The position numbers and the translations under genes are program-made. Below are positions 37,140 through 44,726 of a stretch of 64,000 nt of DNA, piece by piece. This DNA is from Atlantibacter hermannii (GTDB lineage Bacteria > Pseudomonadota > Gammaproteobacteria > Enterobacterales > Enterobacteriaceae). Position 1 is the first letter of the stretch; every line of letters starts with the position of its first letter. The DNA lies in NCBI GenBank assembly GCA_900635495.1, contig LR134136.1, positions 1,860,001 to 1,924,000 of the forward strand, written 5' to 3'. Under the pieces are notes generated by a model. The model had not been told where the DNA came from. It did no database searches and worked only from the letters and a program-made list of their open reading frames with translations.

Positions 37140-38519
37140 TGCTGCGGCTTTAGCCGTGATGCGCAATACGCTGACCAGCGCGGCGACCGTCGCCAGAATA
37201 CCCGCTAACAGGAGCGAAGCATGTTCTCCGGCATTGCTGAAATGAGTGAACATCAATGCCACCAGCGCGGCGCCCGTGCCTTGCCCGAGCAGGCGAGCCG
37301 TGCCTAACATTCCGCTGGCACCGCCGCTACGATGCCGCGGAGCGGCGGAAACAATAGTGTGGTTATTGGGTGACTGGAATAAACCGAATCCAGCGCCACA
37401 CAGTATCATGCGCCAGATAATATCCACATTGCCCGGATCCGTCGGTAACCAGGCGAGACTAAACAATCCGCAGGCCATAACTGCCAGACCCAACCCCCCT
37501 AACAAACCTGCGTGAATGCGCTCCACCAGATAGCCTGATAACGGCGCGACAACCATTGTCGCCAGCGGCCAGGGCGTTAATAAAAGCCCCGTCTGCACTT
37601 CACTTAAGCCGAGCGTGGTTTGCATAAAAAAGGGAAGTGAGACCAGCGCCAGCATTTGGGCGGTAAAAGAACACACCGAGGTGCCAATCGACAGCGAAAA
37701 CAGCGGTATCTTCAATAAATCAACGGGCAGTAACGGAACCGGCAACCGCAACTGGCGATGCACAAAAATCGTACCTGTTATCGCCAGCGCCACGAGCTGG
37801 AGAGCCAAAATCCAGTCGAAACCCCCGTCGGCGTAGTTCCCCAGGGCGGTAATCAGCAGGCCAAAGGTCAGGGCGTTCATGACGGCGCTGGGAAAATCGA
37901 AGCGCTGCTGCGATTTGTGCTGATTGGGGGGCAAAAAACGAATGGCCAGCACCAGCGCGATCAAACCGAGAGGAACATTGATTAAAAATAACCAGTGCCA
38001 TGTGGCAACCGACAGGATTGCCGCAGCGATGGTTGGGCCAGCAGCGGCAGAAGCCGCGACAATTAACGAGTTGATACCCATCCCGCGCCCCAGATAGCGT
38101 TGTGGGTAAATCATACGGATAAGCGCCACGTTGACGCTCATCAATGCCGCGCCACCCAGTCCCTGAAGGATGCGAAGCAGGGTTAACATCTCAAGCGAAC
38201 GCGAAAACGCGCAGAGTAATGAGGCGACGACAAATACGCCCAGACCATACTGATAGACCCGGCGGTAGCCAAACATATCGCCGAGAAAGGAGAGCGTCAG
38301 TAGCGTGGCGACAATGGCGATTTGATAGGCGTTGATGATCCAGATGCTGCTGGCTGGCGTGGCATTCAGATCGTGTGCTATCGAAGGGAGCGCCACGTTA
38401 GCGATGGTGCCGTCGAGCACCGCCATCATGATGCCGATGGCGATAGTCAGGATTGCGCCGTATCGCTGGGGAACAGGTAAACCATCAGAGACCGTTTTTT
38501 CCATTTCTTTTACCGTCAA
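37137..38519 (-). CDS. yebQ: MFS drug/efflux transporter YebQ
   Basis: Predicted 14-helix major facilitator of the DHA2 family, 460 residues. Signature stretches: VLDGTIANVALPSIAHDL in the first helix, LSFLGDMFGYRRVYQYGL in the first loop and ARLLGQGTGAALVALMF. The substrate is unknown. It is next to kdgR, and neighbourhood is as in E. coli. Confidence 0.92.
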   Translation of the reverse strand: MTVKEMEKTVSDGLPVPQRYGAILTIAIGIMMAVLDGTIANVALPSIAHDLNATPASSIWIINAYQIAIVATLLTLSFLGDMFGYRRVYQYGLGVFVVASLLCAFSRSLEMLTLLRILQGLGGAALMSVNVALIRMIYPQRYLGRGMGINSLIVAASAAAGPTIAAAILSVATWHWLFLINVPLGLIALVLAIRFLPPNQHKSQQRFDFPSAVMNALTFGLLITALGNYADGGFDWILALQLVALAITGTIFVHRQLRLPVPLLPVDLLKIPLFSLSIGTSVCSFTAQMLALVSLPFFMQTTLGLSEVQTGLLLTPWPLATMVVAPLSGYLVERIHAGLLGGLGLAVMACGLFSLAWLPTDPGNVDIIWRMILCGAGFGLFQSPNNHTIVSAAPRHRSGGASGMLGTARLLGQGTGAALVALMFTHFSNAGEHASLLLAGILATVAALVSVLRITAKAAA

Positions 38520-38697
38520 AAAATGCCAGAGACATTGATGGACCTACTTTAGCCCGAAACCGCCGTTCCGGGTTAATGTAAGTGTTGCGTCGCAGATTTA
38601 TAACATCAGGTCATAGATGCATTGCGGCAGCAGGGCCAGGTACTTATAATAAAAACCGGTTCTAATTTTTATAAAACAAATGCGTTTGAGGTGATGA

Positions 38698-39489
38698 ATG
38701 GCAATCGCAGATTTGGATAAACAGCCTGATTCTGTTTCCTCTGTGTTGAAAGTTTTCGGAATTTTGCAGGCGCTAGGCGAAGAACGCGAAATTGGCATTA
38801 CCGAGTTATCGCAGCGCGTCATGATGTCAAAAAGCACGGTGTACCGCTTTTTGCAGACGATGAAATCGTTAGGATATGTCGCCCAGGAAGGGGAGTCCGA
38901 AAAGTATTCCCTCACGCTGAAATTGTTTGAGTTAGGTGCGAAAGCCTTACAGAACGTCGATCTGATCCGCAGCGCGGATATTCAGATGCGCGAACTGTCC
39001 CATCTGACAAAAGAGACTATTCACCTGGGCGCGCTGGACGAAGACAGCATTGTTTACATCCATAAGATTGATTCGATGTATAACCTGCGTATGTATTCGC
39101 GCGTCGGCCGTCGTAATCCGCTCTATAGCACAGCTATTGGCAAAGTGTTGCTGGCGTGGCGTGACCGTGATGAAGTCCGCCAGATCCTTTCAGAAGTGGA
39201 GTACAAGCAAAGCACACCGCGTACCGTGACCAGCACGGATGCGCTGATGCCGGTACTGGATAAGGTTCGTGAACAGGGCTTCGGCGAAGATAACGAAGAG
39301 CAGGAAGAAGGGCTGCGTTGTATCGCGGTGCCGGTGTTCGACCGTTTTGGCTTCGTGATCGCCGGGCTGAGTATTTCATTCCCGACGCTGCGTTTTTCTG
39401 AAGAGCGTTTGCATGAGTATGTCGCGATGCTGCACGGCGCGGCGCGGAAGATTTCCGAACAGTTAGGGTATAACGACTACCCGTTTTAA
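38698..39489 (+). CDS. kdgR: Transcriptional regulator KdgR
   Basis: IclR-family repressor of ketodeoxygluconate and pectin catabolic genes; KDG is the inducer. The 263 residues have an N-terminal winged helix (ITELSQRVMMSKSTVYRFLQTMKSLGYV, about 33-60) and a C-terminal effector-binding domain with RRNPLYSTAIGKVLLAW and EEGLRCIAVPVFD. GAGGTG precedes the ATG. Confidence 0.96.
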   Translation: MAIADLDKQPDSVSSVLKVFGILQALGEEREIGITELSQRVMMSKSTVYRFLQTMKSLGYVAQEGESEKYSLTLKLFELGAKALQNVDLIRSADIQMRELSHLTKETIHLGALDEDSIVYIHKIDSMYNLRMYSRVGRRNPLYSTAIGKVLLAWRDRDEVRQILSEVEYKQSTPRTVTSTDALMPVLDKVREQGFGEDNEEQEEGLRCIAVPVFDRFGFVIAGLSISFPTLRFSEERLHEYVAMLHGAARKISEQLGYNDYPF

Positions 39490-39493
39490 GCAG

Positions 39494-39522
39494 AAACCGC
39501 AGCCATGACTGCGGTTTTTTTT
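39494..39522. terminator. Bidirectional terminator between kdgR and yobH
   Basis: 9-bp stem AAACCGCAG/CTGCGGTTT (39494-39502, 39509-39517) and a long T run. Confidence 0.87.
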
Positions 39523-39763
39523 AGTTATCTATGACGGTTTCGCTTTTACGTAATACCGGGCATTGAGAGATACCGATCAGGCCGCTCTCGGAATGAATAA
39601 ATTGCACGGTGACAATCTGGCGCGCCGTCAGATAACTGCACTGGATCCCCAGACCTGCCACATTGGTGTGACTGCCGGTTAAAATCCCATAGCCGCTGAA
39701 TAACAGGGCCAGCCATACCAGCGCGGCCAGCGCGATAAGACGAAATATCCATCGCATTCTCAT
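39521..39763 (-). CDS. yobH: Small membrane protein YobH
   Basis: 80 residues with one N-terminal hydrophobic segment (IFRLIALAALVWLALLFSGYGIL) and a conserved tail (LGIQCSYLTARQIVTVQF, CPVLRKSETVIDN). Function unknown. It is divergent from mgrB. Confidence 0.88.
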   Translation of the reverse strand: MRMRWIFRLIALAALVWLALLFSGYGILTGSHTNVAGLGIQCSYLTARQIVTVQFIHSESGLIGISQCPVLRKSETVIDN

Positions 39764-39860
39764 TTCCTCCGGGTAAACTTTCTGTGTGAACTATGACGTT
39801 TTACCACGCATCGCCCTTTGAAAATTCTTAATTAGCCTGATTATTAGTAGCGTGATGATT

Positions 39861-39915
39861 GGTTTAAGATCCTCGTGTTAGGCTGACAGGAAGTTGAGTC
39901 ATACTGGAGCTATCA
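39861..39915 (+). promoter_or_regulatory. mgrB promoter region with a possible PhoP half-site
   Basis: GGTTTA at 39861-39866 matches one half of the PhoP direct repeat (GGTTTA-N5-GGTTTA), and mgrB is a known PhoP target; the second half, if present (around CGTGTTAG), is weak. GGAG at 39907-39910 is the ribosome-binding site for the GTG start. Confidence 0.4.
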
Positions 39916-40059
39916 GTGAAGAAATTGAAATGGGCGCTGCTGGTCGTTGCGTTGCTGCTGTGTCTGCTGCTATGGGCGCAAACGCTGAACGCCATGTGCG
40001 ATCAGGACGTTCCGTTTTTCAGCGGAATTTGCATCATCAACAAATACATTCCCTGGTGA
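39916..40059 (+). CDS. mgrB: PhoP/PhoQ feedback inhibitor MgrB
   Basis: Small membrane protein that binds PhoQ and dampens the PhoPQ response. It is 47 residues from a GTG start (a start type used in this gene elsewhere too), with one membrane segment (about 6-24) and a periplasmic end that has C28 and C39, the disulfide pair, in CDQDVPFFSGICIINKYIPW. The gene is too short for most ORF filters. It is intact; loss of mgrB causes polymyxin resistance in Klebsiella and relatives, so none is predicted from this locus. Confidence 0.95.
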   Translation: MKKLKWALLVVALLLCLLLWAQTLNAMCDQDVPFFSGICIINKYIPW

Positions 40060-40130
40060 ATGAATTTTTGCTTTGTCGATGTGCTTGATGTCGTCCGGTG
40101 CTACACTACTGCGCTTTAGTGAGGTGGTTT

Positions 40131-40415
40131 ATGAATGACATGATTAATTCAGGTGCATTGAATATCGCATCTTTGGCTGTTTCTTTAGTAATTCTGGTGG
40201 TGGGGCTGATCGCCTGGTTTTTTGTTAATCGTGCAAGCGTAAAAGCCAATGAGCAGATTGCCCTGCTTGAAGCCTTGCTCGATCAGCAAAAGCGCCAGAC
40301 GGTATTGTTGCGCAGAATTTGCGAAGCGAATGAGCCGGAACCTGAGACTGCTGAGGCACCGGTTGAAAAAACGCAGGATGACGATGGTTTTATTCGTCTG
40401 GTTGCTGAACGTTAA
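40131..40415 (+). CDS. yebO: Small membrane protein YebO
   Basis: 94 residues with one membrane segment (ASLAVSLVILVVGLIAWFFV) and a conserved cytoplasmic part NEQIALLEALLDQQKRQTVLLRR, probably a coiled coil. I start at 40131 (MNDMINSGALNIAS), preceded by GAGG; the open frame 11 codons upstream does not match relatives. Function unknown. Follows mgrB as in E. coli. Confidence 0.9.
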   Translation: MNDMINSGALNIASLAVSLVILVVGLIAWFFVNRASVKANEQIALLEALLDQQKRQTVLLRRICEANEPEPETAEAPVEKTQDDDGFIRLVAER

Positions 40416-40446
40416 ACGGTTTCGCAAAGGCTGAGAGGCACCTCAG

Positions 40447-41442
40447 GTGGCCTGGTCAAATCCCTGGTACGATCCTACAAAACCGCATCATCTCAAAGGC
40501 GGGTTTCGTAATCTGTACCCGTCAGGGCCAGGCCCTGGAGATTATCAACGCTGGCAGCAGGCGCGCAAAGCTAATGGTTATCCCCACGCGCCAAAACAGG
40601 GCTATCCGGGGTTTATTCAGCAATGGTGGCAACCCGCCGATTTTCACGCGGCGGGCGAGGGCGTCTGGTGGTTAGGCCATGCCTCGCTATTGTTCGCTTT
40701 ACAGGGCCAGTTTATTCTTACCGACCCGATATTTTCTCAACGCGCGTCACCCTTAACCTTTTACGGCCCTCAACGCAAAACACCCTTACCCTTTGCGCCC
40801 TCTGATTTTCCGCAGCTGGATGCGGTACTGATTTCCCATAACCATTATGACCATCTGGATCGCGCCACGATCCGGTTCCTGCGTCGACATTCGCCTGAAG
40901 CCACCTATTTTGTGCCGCTGGGACTGAAAGCGTGGTTACGTCGCCAGGGAATTACGCGCATTGTCGAACTGGACTGGTGGCAAGCCTGGACGCATGGCGG
41001 ACTGGTGTATACGGCCGTTCCGGCGCAGCACTGGAGCATGAGAACGCCGTGGGATAGAAACCGGTCGCTGTGGTGCGGCTGGACCATCGAATCTTCCCAT
41101 TTTCGCGCATGGTTTTGCGGCGACAGTGGTTACCATCCTTTTCTTCACGACGTAAAAGACCGGCTCGGGCCGATAGATTTCGCCGCTATACCCATCGGCG
41201 CTTACGCACCGCGATGGTTCATGGCAGCAAATCATATGGATCCGTCAGATGCGGTGACGTTATGGCAGTCGCTCGATCGCCCCCTTGCCATTCCCATCCA
41301 CTGGGGTGTATTCGAACTGGCGGATGAATCGCTGGACGCACCGCCAGAAGAGTTACTTAGGGCATTAGAGAGTGCGCATGAACTAACACCCCGATTTAAG
41401 CCCATCAAAATCGGTCAATATTTATCCTTTAGCAAAGCGTGA
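40447..41442 (+). CDS. MBL-fold metal-dependent hydrolase, NAPE-PLD/RomA type
   Basis: 331-residue protein of the metallo-beta-lactamase superfamily, not found between yebO and yobF in E. coli K-12. Metal ligands are visible: HNHYDH (H131, H133, D135, H136), H195 (PAQHWSM), D226 (CGDSGY), H263 (ANHMDP) and H285 (IPIHWG). This arrangement and the opening NPWYDPTKPHHLKGGFRNLYP resemble N-acyl-phosphatidylethanolamine phospholipase D and enterobacterial RomA-like proteins. There is no signal peptide. A GTG start at 40447 follows GAGAGG by eight bases. The substrate is unknown. It may be cotranscribed with mgrB and yebO, 31 bases downstream of the latter. Confidence 0.85.
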   Translation: MAWSNPWYDPTKPHHLKGGFRNLYPSGPGPGDYQRWQQARKANGYPHAPKQGYPGFIQQWWQPADFHAAGEGVWWLGHASLLFALQGQFILTDPIFSQRASPLTFYGPQRKTPLPFAPSDFPQLDAVLISHNHYDHLDRATIRFLRRHSPEATYFVPLGLKAWLRRQGITRIVELDWWQAWTHGGLVYTAVPAQHWSMRTPWDRNRSLWCGWTIESSHFRAWFCGDSGYHPFLHDVKDRLGPIDFAAIPIGAYAPRWFMAANHMDPSDAVTLWQSLDRPLAIPIHWGVFELADESLDAPPEELLRALESAHELTPRFKPIKIGQYLSFSKA

Positions 41443-41948
41443 TATAAGCTTTAATTATTATGTTATTACCTGTCTGAAAATATATCTTTCTTAAACCACC
41501 GAAATAAAGGGAGAGGAGTTCACCTGTTCTGTCATTATCTTGTCATTATTTTGGTGCAATTATTTAACCTTATTCAGGGAAACTAAATGAATTGTCAATA
41601 CCAGTAATGTTGTGATGATTCCCGCAAAATAAGTAAGGATGCGCTGTATATGCAAAATATTTGGCTTTTCATCGCAATATGACGTTTTTGAGCGCTTTTT
41701 TTTGCGCGTTACGTGGACGACTTTCCAGGTTTAGGCTATGTTGAAAAGGTTGTCAGATTGCTGCGTGGTTGCCGAAGGACCTTAGTGCTCAAGGCTTATC
41801 ATATCAGCGTGTTACGCGTTGCCTCTGGGGTAGGGCGTAGTCACTTATTGATTTGTGCGGCAGATCGATACACGTTCAAAAATGGCTTGCCATTATATAC
41901 GTTGTATGTGATAACATTTTTTGGGTCAAACGAGGTATAGTTCTGTTT
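41443..41948. other. Long interval before yobF-cspC without a recognised gene
   Basis: About 500 bases, AT-rich over the first half. A 75-codon open frame on the plus strand (41713-41940) shows no family likeness and no clear ribosome-binding site. GCGC-T8-GCGC at 41692-41707 is a short inverted repeat around a T run. The right end must hold the yobF-cspC promoter; I could not assign it with confidence. Confidence 0.5.
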
Positions 41949-42065
41949 ATGTGTGGCATTTTCAGTAAAGAAGTCCTGAGTAAACACGTTGTCGTTGAAT
42001 ACTGCTTCTCTGCCGAACCTTTTATTAGTGCCTCATGCAGTAATGTCTCAGTTTTCACTCAATGA
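41949..42065 (+). CDS. yobF: Small protein YobF, shortened C-terminus
   Basis: Starts MCGIFSKEVLSKH and matches E. coli YobF to about residue 35, then meets TGA and ends at 38 residues (47 in E. coli). After the TGA the same frame continues SLRAKNTI and stops, which looks like the family's usual tail LRAKKTI. No insertion or deletion is needed, unlike the broken genes elsewhere in this window. In E. coli YobF is a stress-induced small protein translated from the cspC message. Confidence 0.8.
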   Translation: MCGIFSKEVLSKHVVVEYCFSAEPFISASCSNVSVFTQ

Positions 42066-42104
42066 AGCCTGCGGGCGAAGAATACAATTTAAGGAATTTG
42101 CAAA

Positions 42105-42314
42105 ATGGCAAAGATCAAAGGTCAAGTTAAGTGGTTCAACGAGTCTAAAGGTTTTGGTTTCATTACTCCGGCAGACGGCAGCAAAGATGTATTCGTACAC
42201 TTCTCTGCAATCCAGGGTAACGGCTTCAAAACTCTGGCCGAAGGCCAGAACGTAGAGTTCGAAATTCAGGACGGCCAGAAAGGCCCGGCAGCAGTTAACG
42301 TAACTGCTATCTGA
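42105..42314 (+). CDS. cspC: Cold-shock-like protein CspC
   Basis: 69-residue RNA/DNA-binding protein with the cold-shock domain: RNP1 KGFGFI and RNP2 VFVHF. CspC is constitutively expressed and stabilises RpoS-dependent messages in E. coli. AAGGAATTTGCAAAATG provides the ribosome-binding site, 40 bases after the yobF stop, so both are on one message. Confidence 0.97.
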
Positions 42315-42356
42315 TCGAATTTCTGAGGCGGTGCTTATGGCATCGTTTTCGTGAAA

Positions 42357-42384
42357 AAGCCCCGCAATGCGGGGCTTTTTTATT
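42357..42384 (+). terminator. Intrinsic terminator after cspC
   Basis: 9-bp stem AAGCCCCGC/GCGGGGCTT (42357-42365, 42369-42377), 3-base loop, T run. Confidence 0.9.
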
Positions 42385-42450
42385 GCCGCAATCTTATCGG
42401 GGCCTCCGAATCAGGCTACACTTGCGCCCTTTAGGCTATTCGGAGTTTCC

Positions 42451-43263
42451 ATGTTCACTTGTCCTCTTTGTCATTCCCCGCTGAGCGAAAACAGTAAAAG
42501 CTACGCATGTCCGCAGGGGCATCAGTTCGATAAAGCAAAAGAAGGGTATGTGAATTTGCTGCCGGTGCAGTTTAAGCATTCAAAGCAGCCGGGTGACAAT
42601 AGCGAAATGATGCAGGCGCGCCGGGCATTCCTGGATGCCGGGCATTATCAGCCTCTGCGCGATCGGGTCGCCGGATTGCTTGAACAGCGATTGATGCCAC
42701 AATCGCAGGCCATCCTGGATATCGGCTGCGGCGAAGGGTATTACACTGCGGCGTTTGCCGGGGTAGCTAAACAGTGCGGCGCGAAGACTTTCGGGCTGGA
42801 CGTGTCTAAAGTGGCCGTGCGCTACGGCGCAAAGCGCTATGGTGACGTGATTTTTTGCGTGGCCTCAAGCCATCGCTTGCCTTTCGACGACGCGTCTCTG
42901 GATGCCATTGTGCGTATTTATGCACCCTGTAATGCGCAGGAGCTGGCCCGCACCGTGAAGCCTGGCGGAATGGTTTTAACCGTCGCCCCAGGTCCACGCC
43001 ATCTGATGCAGCTAAAAGGGCTGGTTTATGATCAGATTGTATTGCATCAGCCGGATACAGAAAGCCTGGCGGGCTTTACGCTGACAGAAGAGAGTCAACT
43101 TGCCTACATGATGACGTTAAACGCCGGTGAAACCGCCGCGTTATTACAGATGACGCCTTTTGCGTGGCGTGCACGCCCGGAAGTATGGACAGCAATGAAA
43201 AGCGTGACGGCATTTGAGTGTGAAACGGATTTTTGTATTCGCGTATGGACTCGTGACGCTTAA
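42451..43263 (+). CDS. rlmA: 23S rRNA (guanine-745) N1-methyltransferase
   Basis: Methylates G745 of 23S rRNA. The 270 residues start MFTCPLCHSPL; the zinc-binding residues are C4, C7, C20 and H24, and the SAM motif is ILDIGCGEGYYT. The frame is open 28 codons further upstream, but that part overlaps the cspC terminator. The stop overlaps mntP on the other strand by four bases. Confidence 0.95.
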   Translation: MFTCPLCHSPLSENSKSYACPQGHQFDKAKEGYVNLLPVQFKHSKQPGDNSEMMQARRAFLDAGHYQPLRDRVAGLLEQRLMPQSQAILDIGCGEGYYTAAFAGVAKQCGAKTFGLDVSKVAVRYGAKRYGDVIFCVASSHRLPFDDASLDAIVRIYAPCNAQELARTVKPGGMVLTVAPGPRHLMQLKGLVYDQIVLHQPDTESLAGFTLTEESQLAYMMTLNAGETAALLQMTPFAWRARPEVWTAMKSVTAFECETDFCIRVWTRDA

Positions 43264-43823
43264 GCGAAGTGACTCCACAGGATCTGCGCGCCAATCCCGA
43301 TTAAAACCAGACCGCCGAGGATTTCGGCGCGCTTACCCAGCAGCGGGCCGATAAACCGGCCCAGCATAATGCCCAGCGTCGACATAATAAACGTCGCGCA
43401 GCCAATCGCCAGGGCGGTATAAACGATATTAGCCTTGAGAAATGCCAGGCCTACGCCCACGGCCATGGCGTCGATGCTGGTCGCAAACGCAGTGGTCACC
43501 AGTAACCAGAAGCTGTGGCGGCGGAGCTCTGCTTTTTCTTCATCGGAGGTTGAACGTAAACCTTCAACCATCATTCGAATACCAAGAAAGGTTAGCAGAA
43601 TAAAGGCGATCCAGTGGTTCCATTCGAGGACGAAATGGGTGGCGAAAACACCCAGCGCCCAGCCAATTAACGGTGTCAGCGTTTCGATAATGCCGAATAC
43701 CAGACCGATGCGGATCGCGTGAGAAAGCTTAGGCTTATGCAGTGTGGCACCTTTGCCAATCGATGCTGCGAAAGCATCCATCGACATGCCAAATGCGAGC
43801 AGAAGAGTTGCGGAAAGATTCAT
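43260..43823 (-). CDS. mntP: Manganese exporter MntP
   Basis: Inner-membrane Mn(II) efflux protein of 187 residues with about six membrane segments; conserved acidic motifs are SMDAFAASIGKG and TSIDAMAVGVGLAF. It is preceded by a manganese riboswitch and an MntR box, the two known regulators. Confidence 0.96.
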   Translation of the reverse strand: MNLSATLLLAFGMSMDAFAASIGKGATLHKPKLSHAIRIGLVFGIIETLTPLIGWALGVFATHFVLEWNHWIAFILLTFLGIRMMVEGLRSTSDEEKAELRRHSFWLLVTTAFATSIDAMAVGVGLAFLKANIVYTALAIGCATFIMSTLGIMLGRFIGPLLGKRAEILGGLVLIGIGAQILWSHFA

Positions 43824-43854
43824 TCATGCGTCCTGACCGGGATATCCATATACA

Positions 43855-43998
43855 CAATCACTGCCCCGGTAATCAGCAGTGAATGTGCCTATGGTCTCGC
43901 CTGACTGCATGAAACACAGTCCGTACGCGCCACGTTTTACAACGAGTATGTTGACACGTACATTTCCTGAATATCGGAAATCGGCTACTCCCCAACGA
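43855..43998 (-). promoter_or_regulatory. yybP-ykoY manganese riboswitch in the mntP leader
   Basis: Reading the minus strand, the conserved opening GGGGAGTAGC is at 43993-43984, followed by hairpin arms around TTTCCGATATTCAGGAAA and TACGTGTCAACATACTCG, and the closing conserved GCGAGACCATAGGCAC (about 43905-43885). The last hairpin, CACTGC/GCAGTG (43857-43880), lies near the ribosome-binding site. This is the well-known Mn-sensing leader of mntP, which switches on export when manganese is high. Ends are approximate. Confidence 0.9.
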
Positions 43999-44139
43999 CG
44001 GGCGCAACATTACCATATTCAGGAAATATAAAACAACCCGCAAAAGTTGTTATTTTTCAATCCAGTTGATAACGGTTTTCATTTAGCTGGAATGGTAATA
44101 AAAACGTTAATAAATAGTTTTAAGCTGGCTCAGAAAATA

Positions 44140-44157
44140 ATATAGCCAGCGCTATAT
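44140..44157. promoter_or_regulatory. MntR box upstream of mntP
   Basis: The palindrome ATATAGC-CAGC-GCTATAT fits the MntR site of E. coli mntH/mntP (ACATAGC-N4-GCTATGT) and lies upstream of the mntP riboswitch. The interval between yobD and mntP holds no other gene. Confidence 0.7.
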
Positions 44158-44204
44158 CTGTGCTTAATTAAAATACAAAAACATAGCCATGGATAATATG
44201 CAAC

Positions 44205-44663
44205 TTATTGAGTAATAACAAGAAGTTTATAAATTCTCTCCAGATCGTCTATTTTCTTCACTCGCACAAGCAGTCGCCGCTGTTCTAATTGCATTACCAG
44301 TACGCCGTCTTCTGATAAATTCATGCCTTTAATGCGGTTATATTCTATCCAGACATTGGCGAAGAAAAAGCCATGGGTTTTGAAAATGATCTTTGGCTGG
44401 CGTAACCAAAAAAGGTAAATAGCCAATAGCGCCAGCGCGCCTAACAGCCAGGTCGTTAACAGAGCGCCCTGGGCGGCGAGATTGTTGTAAATCAAAATGC
44501 ACACCAGGCCGACAAAAATGGCACCGTCCACGCGGCTGCGTCGCAGCAAGGGCAGGGCCAGCAAAGTTTTCCCTTTGCGTGCGGGCATGATGACCTCGTC
44601 ATAAATCGCCCATGCCAGCAGAACGATGATAAGCAGGATGAGAACCCAGTCCGTCAGCGTCAT
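44205..44663 (-). CDS. yobD: DUF986 inner membrane protein YobD
   Basis: 152 residues with three hydrophobic segments (WVLILLIIVLLAWAI, GAIFVGLVCILIYNNLA, LLGALALLAIYLFWL) and a hydrophilic C-terminus IDDLERIYKLLV. Function unknown. It follows manZ in the same direction, as in E. coli, but a terminator-like hairpin lies between. Confidence 0.9.
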   Translation of the reverse strand: MTLTDWVLILLIIVLLAWAIYDEVIMPARKGKTLLALPLLRRSRVDGAIFVGLVCILIYNNLAAQGALLTTWLLGALALLAIYLFWLRQPKIIFKTHGFFFANVWIEYNRIKGMNLSEDGVLVMQLEQRRLLVRVKKIDDLERIYKLLVITQ

Positions 44664-44675
44664 GTATGCTCCACA

Positions 44676-44703
44676 ATAAAAAACCGGGAGCGTGCCCCCG
44701 GTT
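44676..44703 (-). terminator. Terminator after manZ
   Basis: Stem AACCGGG/CCCGGTT (44697-44703 with 44682-44688) followed on the minus strand by a T run. Confidence 0.8.
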
Positions 44704-44726
44704 GTAAACCTCAGGAAAACCGTATC

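Noticed and set aside
40447..41442. The MBL-fold gene as a beta-lactamase
   Set aside because: It has no signal peptide, and its metal-site pattern and flanking sequence fit the NAPE-PLD/RomA branch rather than class B beta-lactamases.
41713..41940. 75-codon frame before yobF as a gene
   Set aside because: No ribosome-binding site, no family likeness, and it overlaps the expected promoter region of yobF-cspC.
42063..42065. TGA in yobF as a selenocysteine codon
   Set aside because: No selenocysteine insertion hairpin is apparent right after it and YobF has no conserved cysteine at this place.
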